The notes: generated by a model not told the origin, from the sequence alone. A stretch of DNA of 64,000 nucleotides from Methylocystis silviterrae (GCF_013350005.1 NZ_JABVWW010000011.1:1-64000); one strand, 5' to 3'; numbered from the stretch's first letter, positions 15,810 through 25,294 are shown. Made by a program: numbers and translations.

Positions 15810-16847
15810 CTATTTCGTCTCGGCGTCCGGATAGGGCTCTGGCGCAGAATAATCCGCCGGAATCGGTCCCGTCAGCACGCCGAGAAAGGCGACAATATCG
15901 GCCGCGTCCTTCTCCGACAGATCCTGCCCAAGCTGCGTCTTGCCCATGATTTTCACGGCTTTGGTCAGGTCGGCGACAGACCCATCGTGAAAATAGGGCG
16001 CCGTCTGCGCGACATTGCGAAGGCTTGCGACCTTGAAGACATAAAGGTCGGCGTCATTCTTGGTGACGTCCGCGCGACCTTTGTCCGGCGTCGTGACTCC
16101 TGTCGCCTTCCAGTAGTCGCTCACGACGCCAAATTTCTGGAAGGAATTGCCGCCGACGCCCGGGCCATTGTGGCAAGAGGCGCAGCCGAGATCGATGAAT
16201 TTGCGCAGCCCGGCCTGTTCTTGATTCGTCAGCGCCGAAGTATCCCCCGCAAGAAAAGCGTCGAATTTGGAGGGCGTCAGCAGCGTGCGCTCGAAGGCGC
16301 CGACCGCGATGCCCCAATTCTTGGAATTGATGGGGTCCTTGTCGCCGGGGAACGCCTTTGCGAAAGCGCCGGCGTAGGCGGGAATCGCCTTGAGTTTGCT
16401 CATCGCCGTCGCTTGATCGGGATTGCCGAAGCTCGCAGGGCCGAGGAGCGATTTTTCCGCCTGGTCTTCGAGCGACTCGCGTTCGCCGCGCCAATGCTGT
16501 TTGAAATTCAGCGCGGCGTTGAAGATCGACGGCGCGTTGCGCGGATTCTCCTTGCCGAACACGCCGATCGCCTTCGGCAGCCCGTCGCTCGCCTGCTTGT
16601 CCGGCAAATGGCAATGCGCGCAACTGACATTGCCGTCCATCGACACGCGGTTTTCGAAAAACAACCGGCGACCAAGCGCGATTCGCGCCGCCGTCACCGA
16701 ATCATTGATGGGGGGAGGGATGACGATCGGCTGGAAATTCTGTTTCGCGTCCTCAAGAAGCGTCTTCGCGTTCGGAGGTTCCGCGTGGGCGGTCGCAGCG
16801 ATGAACAGGAGAGAGACGAGGGCGATGAAAAAAGAAGGCGCGCGCAA
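15810..16847 (-). CDS. Di-haem cytochrome c peroxidase (CcpA/MauG family)
   Basis: A 345-residue periplasmic di-haem protein. There are two CxxCH haem sites, CAHCH in the N-terminal domain and CASCH in the C-terminal domain, together with the usual RNAPSIFNAALN and ASLRNVAQTAPYFHDGS segments. It reduces hydrogen peroxide with electrons from cytochrome c, or in the MauG branch modifies a partner protein. The start is placed at TTG 16847, which has an AGGAG site upstream and a normal signal peptide ending ATAHA. GTG 16874 is an alternative. It lies about 160 bases downstream of pqqA on the same strand, with a stem-loop between, so it may be part of the pqqA transcript. Confidence 0.87.
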   Translation of the reverse strand: MRAPSFFIALVSLLFIAATAHAEPPNAKTLLEDAKQNFQPIVIPPPINDSVTAARIALGRRLFFENRVSMDGNVSCAHCHLPDKQASDGLPKAIGVFGKENPRNAPSIFNAALNFKQHWRGERESLEDQAEKSLLGPASFGNPDQATAMSKLKAIPAYAGAFAKAFPGDKDPINSKNWGIAVGAFERTLLTPSKFDAFLAGDTSALTNQEQAGLRKFIDLGCASCHNGPGVGGNSFQKFGVVSDYWKATGVTTPDKGRADVTKNDADLYVFKVASLRNVAQTAPYFHDGSVADLTKAVKIMGKTQLGQDLSEKDAADIVAFLGVLTGPIPADYSAPEPYPDAETK

Positions 16848-16900
16848 ATTCGACGCTCCTGTTCGCGGCCACACGTCTCGCCGACGTCGGCCAAAATGAT

Positions 16901-16959
16901 TCGAGCCGGCGATACGAAAAGCGCAACCGCTTTGCGCAGCGCTCTTCTTGCCGGCTCGA
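16901..16959 (-). promoter_or_regulatory. Stem-loop between pqqA and the peroxidase gene
   Basis: Perfect 10-base arms TCGAGCCGGC (16901-16910) and GCCGGCTCGA (16950-16959) enclose a second inverted repeat, GCGCAA...TTTGCGC (16921-16937). On the minus strand it lies downstream of pqqA and just before the peroxidase start. There is no T-run. It could stabilise the short pqqA message or attenuate read-through, as differential expression of pqqA over downstream genes is common. Confidence 0.55.
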
Positions 16960-17007
16960 TTTTTGGAATTCGTTGGCGGCTTCGGCGAAGCGAAGGCCGC
17001 GCCGAAA

Positions 17008-17085
17008 TTAGATCTCGGCGGACTCGTAGCTGGTGATTTCCATGCCGACGCAGACTTCGACAATCACGGGAGTCGTCCAGGCCAT
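17008..17085 (-). CDS. pqqA: Coenzyme PQQ precursor peptide PqqA
   Basis: A 25-codon gene encoding MAWTTPVIVEVCVGMEITSY and five further residues. The Glu and Tyr in the EVCVGMEITSY core are the two residues that become PQQ after cross-linking by PqqE. A textbook GGAGG lies six bases before the ATG. No pqqB-E follow in this window, so the biosynthesis genes must be elsewhere; a separate pqqA is known in some methylotrophs. It is divergent from fhcB across a 349-base gap and lies beside a di-haem peroxidase. PQQ is the cofactor of both calcium and lanthanide methanol dehydrogenases. Confidence 0.93.
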   Translation of the reverse strand: MAWTTPVIVEVCVGMEITSYESAEI

Positions 17086-17434
17086 TTTTTCCTCCGTATT
17101 AGAACTCTTTACGGCTCTGCCTGCTTATGTGGCGCATCGCGCCCGCAGGTTTAAGCTCGGCGCAGCATTTAACATGATCGCCGCCGCTTCGCAAATGGGA
17201 TGCGGCGCACAATATCGGCCGCTGGCGACGACAGCTGAGCGCTTCTGTGGGGGCTTCGAATGCAAATGACGCAGCCGAACGTCTCGACAGTCGCCGTGAC
17301 GGCTGATAGGCATAAGCAAATCGCGGGAGGAGCCGCCCGGCTCGGCGAGTAGACGCTAAAAAACAAATGGATAGCGTTCACTTCGCCGTTAAGCTTTTGA
17401 GCTTGGCCGGGGCAGGTCGCAAATCGGGGTAGGA
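17086..17434. other. Divergent promoter region between pqqA and fhcB
   Basis: The 349-base gap must contain the start sites for pqqA (minus) and the fhc operon (plus). A GGGGTAGGA ribosome site precedes fhcB. I see no open frame with coding character and no clear sigma-70 hexamers that I would defend. Confidence 0.5.
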
Positions 17435-18535
17435 ATGGAGACAGCGACGCTCGACGGCAAGGCGATTGCGCTTGGCGACGCCTATAAACATGCCGCCAAA
17501 ATTCTCAGTGGGGCGGCCTTTCCGCTCGTCGCCGGCCTCGGCGCCGACGTCGCCGGCGCGCGCGCCGCGATCCTGTTGGCCGAGCGGTTGAAGGGCGCCT
17601 TCGACCATCTCGCGTCGCGCGAAACGCTCGCCGATATCGACGTTAAGCGTTCCTTCGGCATGTTCACGACGACGGCGAATGAGGCGCGCCTTCGCGGCGA
17701 TTGCGTCGTGCTGATCGGCCCTGGGCTGACGCGCGCCTGGCCTGGAATGCTGGAGCGCCTTGCGCTTGCCGAGCCGCCGCGCCGCGGGGCGCAAGCGCAG
17801 CAGCCGCGCAAGGTGATTTGGGTCGGGCCGGAAGGCGAGGAAGCGAACGCCGTCCCTGGCGCAAAGGTCATTCCGGCCTCTGTGCAGGAACTTTCCGGCG
17901 TGCTGGCGGCGTGGCGCGCCCGCTTCGGCGGACGGCCGGTGGCCCTGGGCGCCGAAAAAGTCGCGCTCATTGACGACCTCGTGGAGAGGCTGCGAAACGC
18001 CCGCTTTGGCGTCTTCGTCTGGTCGGCGTCGACGCTCGATCCGCTGGCGATCGAAATGATGCAGGGACTGGTGATCGAACTCAACGCCACGACCAGATTC
18101 ACCGGCGTTCATATCGGCGGCCGTAGCGGCGCTTCGGGCGTGACCCAGGCCGCCGGCTGGATGACGGGCTTTCCGCCGCGCACGGGCTTTGGCCGTGGGT
18201 ATCCGGAGCACGACCCCTGGCGTTTCGAAGCCACGCGGCTTGTCGACAGCGGCGAGGCCGATGCGGCGCTGTGGATTTCCGCCTTCGACGACGAAAAACC
18301 CGCCTGGTCTCGCGCCGACATCCCGCTCATCACGCTTGCGCCGGCGCATACCTCGCCGTCTCGCGGGCTGTTCATTAAAGTCGGTCAGCCCGGAGTCACG
18401 CATGACGCGGTGCTGATGAGTCAGGAGACCGGCGGCATGACGCTGCGCAAAGCCAGCGCGCCGACCGACGCGCCGAGCGTCGCGCAGGCGATCGGCGCCA
18501 TCATGGCGGAAGTTTCGGAGGGCGCATGGCGCTGA
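17435..18535 (+). CDS. fhcB: Formyltransferase/hydrolase complex subunit FhcB
   Basis: A 366-residue protein related to archaeal formylmethanofuran dehydrogenase subunit B. In methylotrophic bacteria it is part of the Fhc complex, which transfers the formyl group from formyl-H4MPT to a methanofuran-type carrier and hydrolyses it to formate. Recognisable segments are DVKRSFGMFTTTANEARLRG, VIELNATTRFTGVHIGG, TGFPPRTGFGRGYPEHDPWR and PAHTSPSRGLFIKVGQPGVTHD. As in other bacterial forms, I see no iron-sulphur cysteine cluster and no active-site Cys/Sec, so it is not redox-active. First gene of fhcBADC; its 3' end overlaps fhcA by 10 bases. Confidence 0.93.
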   Translation: METATLDGKAIALGDAYKHAAKILSGAAFPLVAGLGADVAGARAAILLAERLKGAFDHLASRETLADIDVKRSFGMFTTTANEARLRGDCVVLIGPGLTRAWPGMLERLALAEPPRRGAQAQQPRKVIWVGPEGEEANAVPGAKVIPASVQELSGVLAAWRARFGGRPVALGAEKVALIDDLVERLRNARFGVFVWSASTLDPLAIEMMQGLVIELNATTRFTGVHIGGRSGASGVTQAAGWMTGFPPRTGFGRGYPEHDPWRFEATRLVDSGEADAALWISAFDDEKPAWSRADIPLITLAPAHTSPSRGLFIKVGQPGVTHDAVLMSQETGGMTLRKASAPTDAPSVAQAIGAIMAEVSEGAWR

Positions 18536-20163
18536 CAGTTTTGCGCGGCGGCCATATCGTCGATCCGGCGACCGGCCAGGACGCGATCGGCGACGTGTGG
18601 TTCGAGGACGGCCGCATCGTCGAGCGCCCTGAAGGGCGCAGCGCCGATCACGAGATCGACGTCTCCGGCCATATCGTGATGGCCGGCGCGATCGACATCC
18701 ATTCGCACATCGCCGGCGGCAATGTGAACACGGCGCGACTGCTGCTGCCGGAGCTGCATCGCGCGATTCGCGCGCGGCTCGCCGACACGCCGCTTTCGAC
18801 CGCGAAATGGTCGAGCTACGAGACCGGCCGTCTCTATGCGCAGATGGGCTTCACCACGGTCGTCGAGCCGGCGATGGCGCCGCATCACGCCTTGCAGACC
18901 CATCTCGAATTCAACGACGTGCCGATCATCGACAAGGGCGCGCTCACCGTGCTCGGCAATGACGATTTTCTGCTCGGCATGCTGCGCGACGGCGAGACCG
19001 ACGGCGCGATCAATGACTATGTCGCCCAAACCGTCGAGAACACCCGTTCGCTCGGCCTGAAGTGCATCAATCCGGGTGGGGTCGAGGCCTTCAAGGAGAA
19101 CATGCGCGCCTTCGGGCTTGACGACGTCGTGCCTTTTTACGGGCTGACGTCGCGCCAGATTTTCCAGGCGCTGCAGAAGTCGACTCAGGCGGTGGGCATC
19201 GCCCATCCGCTGCATCTGCACATGAACAATCTCGGCCTTGCCGGCAATATCGACACGGCGCTCGCCACGATCGACGCGGCGCAGGGGCTGCCGCTGCATC
19301 TCGCCCATGTGCAGTTCTATGCCTATGGCAAGGAAGGCAAGAACGGCTTCTCGTCGGCCGGCGCGCTCTTCGCCGAGAAGATCAACGCCAATAAGAATGT
19401 GAGCGTTGACGTCGGCCAGGTGATGTTTTCCGACACGGTGACGATCTCGTCGGACGTTCTAAAGCAGTTCAACAGCCTGCCCGGCGCGATCCCGAAGAAG
19501 GGCGCGATCTTCGACGGCGACGCCAATGGCGGTGGCATCGTTCCCTACGCCTATAAGATTTCGAATTACTACAACGCCATCCAATGGGCGGCGGGGCTCG
19601 AACTCTTCCTGCTGATTGATAATCCCGAGCAGGTGTTTTTCACGACCGACCATCCGAACGGCGGTCCGTTCACCACCTATCCGGAGCTCTTCGCGCTGCT
19701 GATGAGCGCCGATCTTCGCGCGCAGCATCTTGCGCGCCTTCCGGCTGACGTGCTGGAGCACACGACGCTGCCATCGATTTCGCGCGAATATACGCTTTAC
19801 GAAATCGCGCAGATGAGCCGATCCGGCGCCGCGAAGCTCTTTGGCTTCGTAGATCGCGGCCGGCTCAGTCCAGGCGCCGTCGCCGACATCGCCGTTTATA
19901 AGCCTGGACGCGACGTTGCCGGCATGTTCCGGCGCGCGGCCCTGGTCTTCAAGGACGGCGCCCTCATCGTGCGCGATGGCCAAGTCTCGCATTACACGCG
20001 CGGCAAGACGCTGCATATTCGCCCGCGTTACGATCAGCGGATCACGAATCGCCTCGATTCCTATTACGACGACCTTTACGGTCTGCCGCGCAGCATCTTT
20101 GACGTGCCCGACGCCGCGCTGCCGCACAAGGACGCCTTTGCGGAGGTTCCATGCCGGATATAA
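18526..20163 (+). CDS. fhcA: Formyltransferase/hydrolase complex subunit FhcA
   Basis: A 545-residue amidohydrolase-superfamily subunit, related to FmdA/FwdA. The N-terminal metal motif IDIHSHIAGGNVN, the LHMNNLGLAGN and HLAHVQFYAYG segments and the TTDHPNGGPFTTYPEL loop supply the expected His/Asp ligands. In the Fhc complex this subunit hydrolyses the formyl carrier to formate. It overlaps both neighbours (fhcB by 10 and fhcD by 13 bases), so the four genes form a tightly coupled operon. Full length. Confidence 0.95.
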   Translation: MALTVLRGGHIVDPATGQDAIGDVWFEDGRIVERPEGRSADHEIDVSGHIVMAGAIDIHSHIAGGNVNTARLLLPELHRAIRARLADTPLSTAKWSSYETGRLYAQMGFTTVVEPAMAPHHALQTHLEFNDVPIIDKGALTVLGNDDFLLGMLRDGETDGAINDYVAQTVENTRSLGLKCINPGGVEAFKENMRAFGLDDVVPFYGLTSRQIFQALQKSTQAVGIAHPLHLHMNNLGLAGNIDTALATIDAAQGLPLHLAHVQFYAYGKEGKNGFSSAGALFAEKINANKNVSVDVGQVMFSDTVTISSDVLKQFNSLPGAIPKKGAIFDGDANGGGIVPYAYKISNYYNAIQWAAGLELFLLIDNPEQVFFTTDHPNGGPFTTYPELFALLMSADLRAQHLARLPADVLEHTTLPSISREYTLYEIAQMSRSGAAKLFGFVDRGRLSPGAVADIAVYKPGRDVAGMFRRAALVFKDGALIVRDGQVSHYTRGKTLHIRPRYDQRITNRLDSYYDDLYGLPRSIFDVPDAALPHKDAFAEVPCRI

Positions 20164-21059
20164 TTCGCAACGGCGTGACGATAGACGACAATTTCGCCGA
20201 AGCCTTCCCAATGAGCGGGACGGGCATTCTGATCACTGCGCCGAACGCCAAATGGGCGCGGCAGGCGGCGTTGACGATGACGGGTTTTGCAACGTCGGTC
20301 ATCGGCTGCGGCTGCGAGGCCGGAATCGATCGCGAAGTGCCGCCCGAAGAAACGCCGGACGGACGTCCAGGCGTTCGCGCGCTGCTCTTCGCCATGTCGT
20401 CGAAAGACGCGGAGAAGCAGCTCGTCAACCGGCTCGGCCAATGCGTGCTGACCTGCCCGGGCTCCGCGGTCTATTCGACGGTCGCCGGCGAATTCGAGAT
20501 CAAGGTCGGCGACGCGGTGCGCCAGTTTGGCGACAAGTGGCAGATGTCCAAGGTCGTCGACGATCGGCGCTATTGGCGCGTGCCAGTCATGGACGGAGAG
20601 TTTTTCTGCGAAGGCAAGGTCGGCCTGACCAAGAAATCCGTGGGCGGCGGCAATCTTTTGATCATGGGCGCGGACTGGGACAAAACCATGCGCGCGACCG
20701 AGGCCGCCGTCTCGGCGATCGACGGCGTCGCGGACGCGATTGCGCCGTTCCCCGGCGGCATCGTGCGCTCGGGCTCAAAGGTCGGTTCGAAATACAAGGG
20801 CATGAGCGCGTCGACCAATGACGCTTATTGCCCGACATTGCGCGGCGTCACCAAAAGCGAGCTCGACGCGGATATCGGCTGCGTGCTCGAAATCGTCATC
20901 GACGGCTTGACCGACAACGCCGTGCGCGAGGCGATGCGCGCGGGGCTTCACGCCATCATCGAGATGGGGCCGGAGCAGGGCGCCAAGCGCGTCGGCGCCG
21001 GCAATTACGGCGGCAAGCTCGGACCGTTTCATTATCATCTGAAGGAATTGCTGCCGTGA
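20151..21059 (+). CDS. fhcD: Formylmethanofuran:tetrahydromethanopterin formyltransferase (Ftr/FhcD)
   Basis: A 302-residue Ftr homologue, full length. Typical segments are NGVTIDDNFAEAFPMSGTGI at the N-terminus, a Cys-rich GCGCEAGIDREVPPEETPDGR loop, GQCVLTCPGSAVYS, and NYGGKLGPFHYHLKEL at the C-terminus. It moves the formyl group from H4MPT to the methanofuran analogue bound by the Fhc complex in the cytoplasm. Its stop overlaps the GTG of fhcC. Confidence 0.96.
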   Translation: MPDIIRNGVTIDDNFAEAFPMSGTGILITAPNAKWARQAALTMTGFATSVIGCGCEAGIDREVPPEETPDGRPGVRALLFAMSSKDAEKQLVNRLGQCVLTCPGSAVYSTVAGEFEIKVGDAVRQFGDKWQMSKVVDDRRYWRVPVMDGEFFCEGKVGLTKKSVGGGNLLIMGADWDKTMRATEAAVSAIDGVADAIAPFPGGIVRSGSKVGSKYKGMSASTNDAYCPTLRGVTKSELDADIGCVLEIVIDGLTDNAVREAMRAGLHAIIEMGPEQGAKRVGAGNYGGKLGPFHYHLKELLP

Positions 21060-21865
21060 AGCCCTTTACCTTCACGCTTCGCCAGGAGCCGCCGCAGCGC
21101 GTCGATCTCTCGGCGCTGACGCCCGACCGCCTTGCGGGAAAATCCGTCGCGCAGATCGAAGCGATCGAGCTCGGCGTCACGCGCATTTCGACGAAAGTCG
21201 GCGACCTCTTCAAGATTTCGGAAGGCGATCTGAAGACTGTTCGCTATGAGGGCGGCTCTTCCCGCTTCGATCTTCTCGGCGCGAAGCTTCTGCCTGGCTT
21301 TGCGATTCATGTCGAAGGCGACGTCGGGGCGCAGTGCGGCCGTCTGGCCAAGGGCGGCAGGATCACCGTCGCCGGGAACGCAGGGCCGCATGCAGCATCC
21401 GGCAACCTTGGCGCCGAGATGGAGATCAAGGGCGACGTCGGCGATTTCCTCGCCGGTCCGCTCGCAGGCGAACTCGCCGGCATGGCTGGCGGGCGCGTCG
21501 TCGTGCGCGGCAAGGCGGGCGAACGCGCCGGCGACCGGCTGCGTCGCGGCATTCTCGTCATCGAGGGCGACGCTGGCGAAGATCTCGGCGCACGCGTCAT
21601 TGCCGGCACGATCCTGGTTTTAGGCGAGGCCAAGGGGCGGATCGGCTATCTCAACAAACGCGGCTCGATCGTGCTCGCGCGCGGCGGCTGCTTCGGTTCG
21701 ACCTATGTCGACTGCGGCGCGCATGAGCTTACTTTCGCGAGGCTTTTCGCACGCTCTCTCAGGGATCATAGCGCCCCCGCCGCCGATCTCCTGTCGCGCA
21801 AGCTCCGCCGCTATGGCGGCGACACGGCGGTCTATGGCAAGGGCGAGATATTGACCGCCGACTGA
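21056..21865 (+). CDS. fhcC: Formyltransferase/hydrolase complex subunit FhcC
   Basis: A 269-residue protein with the glycine-rich right-handed parallel beta-helix typical of FmdC/FwdC and the glutamate-synthase C-terminal domain: repeated units such as GDVGAQCGRLAKGGRITVAG, GDVGDFLAGPLAGELAGMAGG and GDAGEDLGARVIAGTI. Structural subunit of the Fhc complex. The GTG start at 21056 overlaps the fhcD stop (GTGA) and gives the usual N-terminus; the frame's upstream extension is a shadow of fhcD. Last gene of the operon. Confidence 0.94.
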   Translation: MKPFTFTLRQEPPQRVDLSALTPDRLAGKSVAQIEAIELGVTRISTKVGDLFKISEGDLKTVRYEGGSSRFDLLGAKLLPGFAIHVEGDVGAQCGRLAKGGRITVAGNAGPHAASGNLGAEMEIKGDVGDFLAGPLAGELAGMAGGRVVVRGKAGERAGDRLRRGILVIEGDAGEDLGARVIAGTILVLGEAKGRIGYLNKRGSIVLARGGCFGSTYVDCGAHELTFARLFARSLRDHSAPAADLLSRKLRRYGGDTAVYGKGEILTAD

Positions 21866-21927
21866 CGGGCATTACCCTTGCTAAGAAGCGAAACGCCCTC
21901 GAGCGGGCGCTGAGCAAGGAGATTGCG

Positions 21928-22143
21928 ATGATTTTCGTCGAACTCATCCTTACTGTCTGCACGCTGGCGCAGCCCGCCGCCTGCGACGAGCGCAAGCTCG
22001 TCCTCGAATCGACCTCGGGCTCGACCAGCAATTGCGTGATGCAGGCGATGCCATATATCGCTCAATGGTGCGGCGAACACCCGCAACTGACGGTTACGAA
22101 GTGGCGTTGCGCGCGGCCGGGAGAGGAAGGCGACAAGATCTGA
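21928..22143 (+). CDS. Small Cys-containing exported protein
   Basis: A 71-residue protein with a short hydrophobic N-terminus (MIFVELILTVCTLAQPAAC) and further Cys residues in SNCVMQAMPY, AQWCGEH and KWRCARPG. An AAGGAG site precedes the ATG. Similar small proteins ending in 'AQW.GEHP...RW.C..PG' are familiar as uncharacterised ORFs in Rhizobiales. Function unknown; probably periplasmic and disulphide-bonded. Confidence 0.7.
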   Translation: MIFVELILTVCTLAQPAACDERKLVLESTSGSTSNCVMQAMPYIAQWCGEHPQLTVTKWRCARPGEEGDKI

Positions 22144-22177
22144 TCGAGGCCTGCGGGCGCGGTCGGTTCCATGGCGA

Positions 22178-25100
22178 ATGAATCGAAAAGACGATCGGCC
22201 AGCGCCCTTTGCGGCGCCTTACGCGCCCCCCGACGAGAGCTTCGCTGAAGCCTTTCTCGGTTCGCGTCCGAATGCTGCGACACATCGGGTCGTAGAAGAA
22301 GCTGCGCTGACGCTCGTGCGCGGCATTCGCGCACAACGTGATCCGCTCGGCGGCGTCGAAGATTTCCTTCACGAATTCTCGCTCTCCTCGCGGGAGGGTC
22401 TGGCGGTTATGGCGCTCGCCGAAGCGCTGCTGCGCGTGCCCGACGATGCGACCGCCGATCAACTCCTTGCTGATAAGCTCGCCGAGGGCGATTTCTCCCA
22501 TCACGAGACATCGAGCGACGCGCTGCTCATTCAGGCCTGCGCCTTCGCGCTGGGACTTTCGGCGCGTATCGTCGACGTCACGGAGCCGCGCGGGCTCGTC
22601 GCCGACCTTGCCCGGCGTCTGGGCCTGCCCGCGCTGCGCGCCGCCGCGCGTCAGGCGATGCGGCTGATGGGCGCTCATTTCGTCTTTGGCGAAACCATCG
22701 AAGCGGCGATCAGACGGGAGCAGGGACGGCGCGAGCGCTTCTCTTATGACATGCTTGGCGAAGGGGCACGGACGGCGGAAGACGCCGAGCGCTATTTTGA
22801 GGCCTACGCCCACGCCATTCGCGCCATCGGCGACTCGGCCGGAAGCTCCGGGCTCCCTGTGCGCCCCGGAATTTCGATCAAGCTCTCGGCGCTGCATCCG
22901 CGCTATGAGGCGATTTCGCGCGAACGCGTGTTGCGGGAGTTGCCGCCGCGGTTGCTTGACCTCGCGCGCCTCGCCAAAGAGCGCGATCTCGTTTTCACCA
23001 TCGACGCGGAGGAGGCGGATCGACTCGAACTTTCGCTGGACGTGATCGCACGCGTCGTCGAAGACCCGTCGCTTTCCGGCTGGGACGGATTCGGGCTCGC
23101 GGTGCAGGCCTATCTGAAGCGCGCGATGCCCGCGATCGACTATGTCGCCTCGCTCGCGGAAGCGAACCATCGGCGCTTCATGGTGCGTCTCGTCAAGGGC
23201 GCCTATTGGGACAGCGAAATCAAACGCGCCCAGGAGCGCGGTCTCGCCGATTATCCCGTGTTCACACGCAAGGCGATGACCGACCTTAATTTCGACGCCT
23301 GCGCGGCGCGGCTCTTCGACCAACCGCGTCTCTTCCCGCAAATCGCCACGCATAACGCGCGCAGCGTCGCCGCGGTTCTGACGATGGCCGGCGCGCGGCG
23401 CGACTTCGAGTTTCAGCGCCTGCACGGCATGGGCGAGTCGCTCTATGAGTCGCTGGCGGAAATGAGCGACGCCGCCGTTCGAATCTATGCGCCGGTCGGT
23501 CCGCACCGCGATCTTCTCGCCTATCTCGTGCGGCGCTTGATCGAAAACGGCGCCAATTCCTCTTTCGTCGCGCGCGCCGCCGATCCCGAGACGCCGGAGA
23601 GCGCGCTTATCGCGGACCCATATGAAGCGCTCGGCGCGTCAAATCGCGCGCGCCATCCCCGTCTTCCGCTGCCGAGCGAGATTTACCTGCCGCAGCGCGC
23701 CAATTCGAAAGGCGTGGAGTTCGGCGATCGGACCGCGCTTGCGGCGCTGATCGACGAGACGCGCGCGCCAGTTCCGCCGCCTGACGCGCGACCGAGCGTC
23801 GAGTCGCGAACTACGGCGCGCCCGGTCCTGTCGCCGATCGACGGCGCCGTCGTCGGAGAAGTGGTCGAGGCGGATGAAGCTGCGGCGCATGCTGCGGTCG
23901 CGACGGCGGCGCGCGCCTTCCCAGAATGGTCCAGGACTCCATTCGAGGCGCGGGCGCTGATGATCGAACGCGCGGCCGATCTGATTGAGGCGCGGCGCGG
24001 CCCGTTGATCGCCTTGTTGCAAAGCGAGGGCGGCAAGACTCTCGACGATGCGCTCGCCGAGGTGCGCGAGGCGGCCGATCTTTGCCGCTACTACGCCGGT
24101 CAGGCGCGAATTCTCTGCGCTGACATGCCGCTGCCGGGCCCAACGGGCGAAGCCAATGTTCTGCGCCGGCATGGACGCGGCGTCTTTATCTGCATTTCGC
24201 CCTGGAATTTCCCGCTCGCGATTTTCATCGGTCAGGTCGCAGCGGCGCTCGTCGCGGGAAATTGCGTCGTCGCCAAGCCCGCCGAGCAGACGCCGCTCGT
24301 CGCCGCCATGGCGATCGAGCTCCTGCGCGAATCCGGCGTTCCGAAGGACGTGCTGCATTTTGCGCCGGGCGATGGCGCGATCGGCGCCGCGCTCGTCGCC
24401 GATCCGCTGACCGCCGGCGTCGTTTTTACCGGCTCGGTCGAAGTTGCGCAGCGGATCAATCGCACGCTCGCCGAGCGAGATGGCGCGATCGCGCCGCTCA
24501 TCGCCGAAACGGGCGGGATCAATGCGATGATCGTCGATTCGACGGCGCTGATCGAACAGATCGTCGACGACGTCATGGCGTCAGCCTTCCGATCGGCGGG
24601 CCAGCGGTGTTCAGCCTTGCGGCTCTTGTGCCTGCAAGAGGAGATCGCGCCCGTCTGCCTCGAAACGCTGATTGGCGCTGCGCGCGAGTTGCGGGTCGGC
24701 GATCCGCGCGAGATCGGCACGCATGTCGGCCCGGCGATCGACGTCGAGGCGAAGGGCAAACTCGACGCCTATCTTTTGCGTCAGCGCGCAGCCGGGCGAA
24801 TTCTTTACGCTGGCGTTGCGCCGACTACAGGAACTTTCGTCGCGCCGCATATCGTCAGACTCGATCGCGTCGAGGATTTGCAGGAAGAGATCTTTGGACC
24901 CGTCCTGCATGTCACGACGTGGCGTTCGGAGCGCCTGCCGCAACTGCTCACGGACATCGAAGCCAGTGGATATGGCCTCACGCTCGGCATGCATACGCGC
25001 ATCGAACAGCGCATTCGCGCGTTGTCGCGCCAAGCGCCGGCCGGCAATATCTACGTCAATCGCAACATGATCGGCGCGGTCGTCGGCAGTCAGCCTTTCG

Positions 25101-25294
25101 GCGGATTTGGTCTGAGCGGCACCGGTCCAAAGGCGGGCGGGCCGGATTATCTTCTCCGCTTTCTTCATGAGACGACGCTAACGATCAACACCGCGTCGTC
25201 AGGCGGCGACGCCGGGTTATTGGCGCTTGGAGAGTCTGACGAGCTTGATCGCGACAAAGTGGCGCAAACACGCCCGTTGAAGTCACACCTCTGA
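22178..25294 (+). CDS. putA: Bifunctional proline dehydrogenase/glutamate-semialdehyde dehydrogenase PutA
   Basis: A 1038-residue enzyme that oxidises proline to glutamate in two steps. The N-terminal half is the FAD-dependent PRODH barrel (SYDMLGEGART, GISIKLSALHPRYE, FTIDAEEADRLELSLDV, RLVKGAYWDSEIK, ATHNARSV). From about residue 530 comes the NAD-dependent aldehyde dehydrogenase (ISPWNFPLAIFIGQV, FTGSVEVAQ, AETGG, and the catalytic Cys in AGQRCSALR). There is no ribbon-helix-helix DNA-binding domain at the N-terminus, so it is a short, non-repressor PutA. It stands alone between a small gene and hsp20. Confidence 0.95.
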   Translation: MNRKDDRPAPFAAPYAPPDESFAEAFLGSRPNAATHRVVEEAALTLVRGIRAQRDPLGGVEDFLHEFSLSSREGLAVMALAEALLRVPDDATADQLLADKLAEGDFSHHETSSDALLIQACAFALGLSARIVDVTEPRGLVADLARRLGLPALRAAARQAMRLMGAHFVFGETIEAAIRREQGRRERFSYDMLGEGARTAEDAERYFEAYAHAIRAIGDSAGSSGLPVRPGISIKLSALHPRYEAISRERVLRELPPRLLDLARLAKERDLVFTIDAEEADRLELSLDVIARVVEDPSLSGWDGFGLAVQAYLKRAMPAIDYVASLAEANHRRFMVRLVKGAYWDSEIKRAQERGLADYPVFTRKAMTDLNFDACAARLFDQPRLFPQIATHNARSVAAVLTMAGARRDFEFQRLHGMGESLYESLAEMSDAAVRIYAPVGPHRDLLAYLVRRLIENGANSSFVARAADPETPESALIADPYEALGASNRARHPRLPLPSEIYLPQRANSKGVEFGDRTALAALIDETRAPVPPPDARPSVESRTTARPVLSPIDGAVVGEVVEADEAAAHAAVATAARAFPEWSRTPFEARALMIERAADLIEARRGPLIALLQSEGGKTLDDALAEVREAADLCRYYAGQARILCADMPLPGPTGEANVLRRHGRGVFICISPWNFPLAIFIGQVAAALVAGNCVVAKPAEQTPLVAAMAIELLRESGVPKDVLHFAPGDGAIGAALVADPLTAGVVFTGSVEVAQRINRTLAERDGAIAPLIAETGGINAMIVDSTALIEQIVDDVMASAFRSAGQRCSALRLLCLQEEIAPVCLETLIGAARELRVGDPREIGTHVGPAIDVEAKGKLDAYLLRQRAAGRILYAGVAPTTGTFVAPHIVRLDRVEDLQEEIFGPVLHVTTWRSERLPQLLTDIEASGYGLTLGMHTRIEQRIRALSRQAPAGNIYVNRNMIGAVVGSQPFGGFGLSGTGPKAGGPDYLLRFLHETTLTINTASSGGDAGLLALGESDELDRDKVAQTRPLKSHL

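Noticed and set aside
15762..17036. A 424-codon open frame on the plus strand
   Set aside because: It is antisense to the di-haem peroxidase and pqqA; composition is Arg-rich and no motif is present.
22094..23506. A 470-codon open frame on the minus strand
   Set aside because: It is antisense to putA, whose motifs and length are unmistakable; the antisense protein is Arg/His-rich without domains, a usual effect of GC-rich codon bias.
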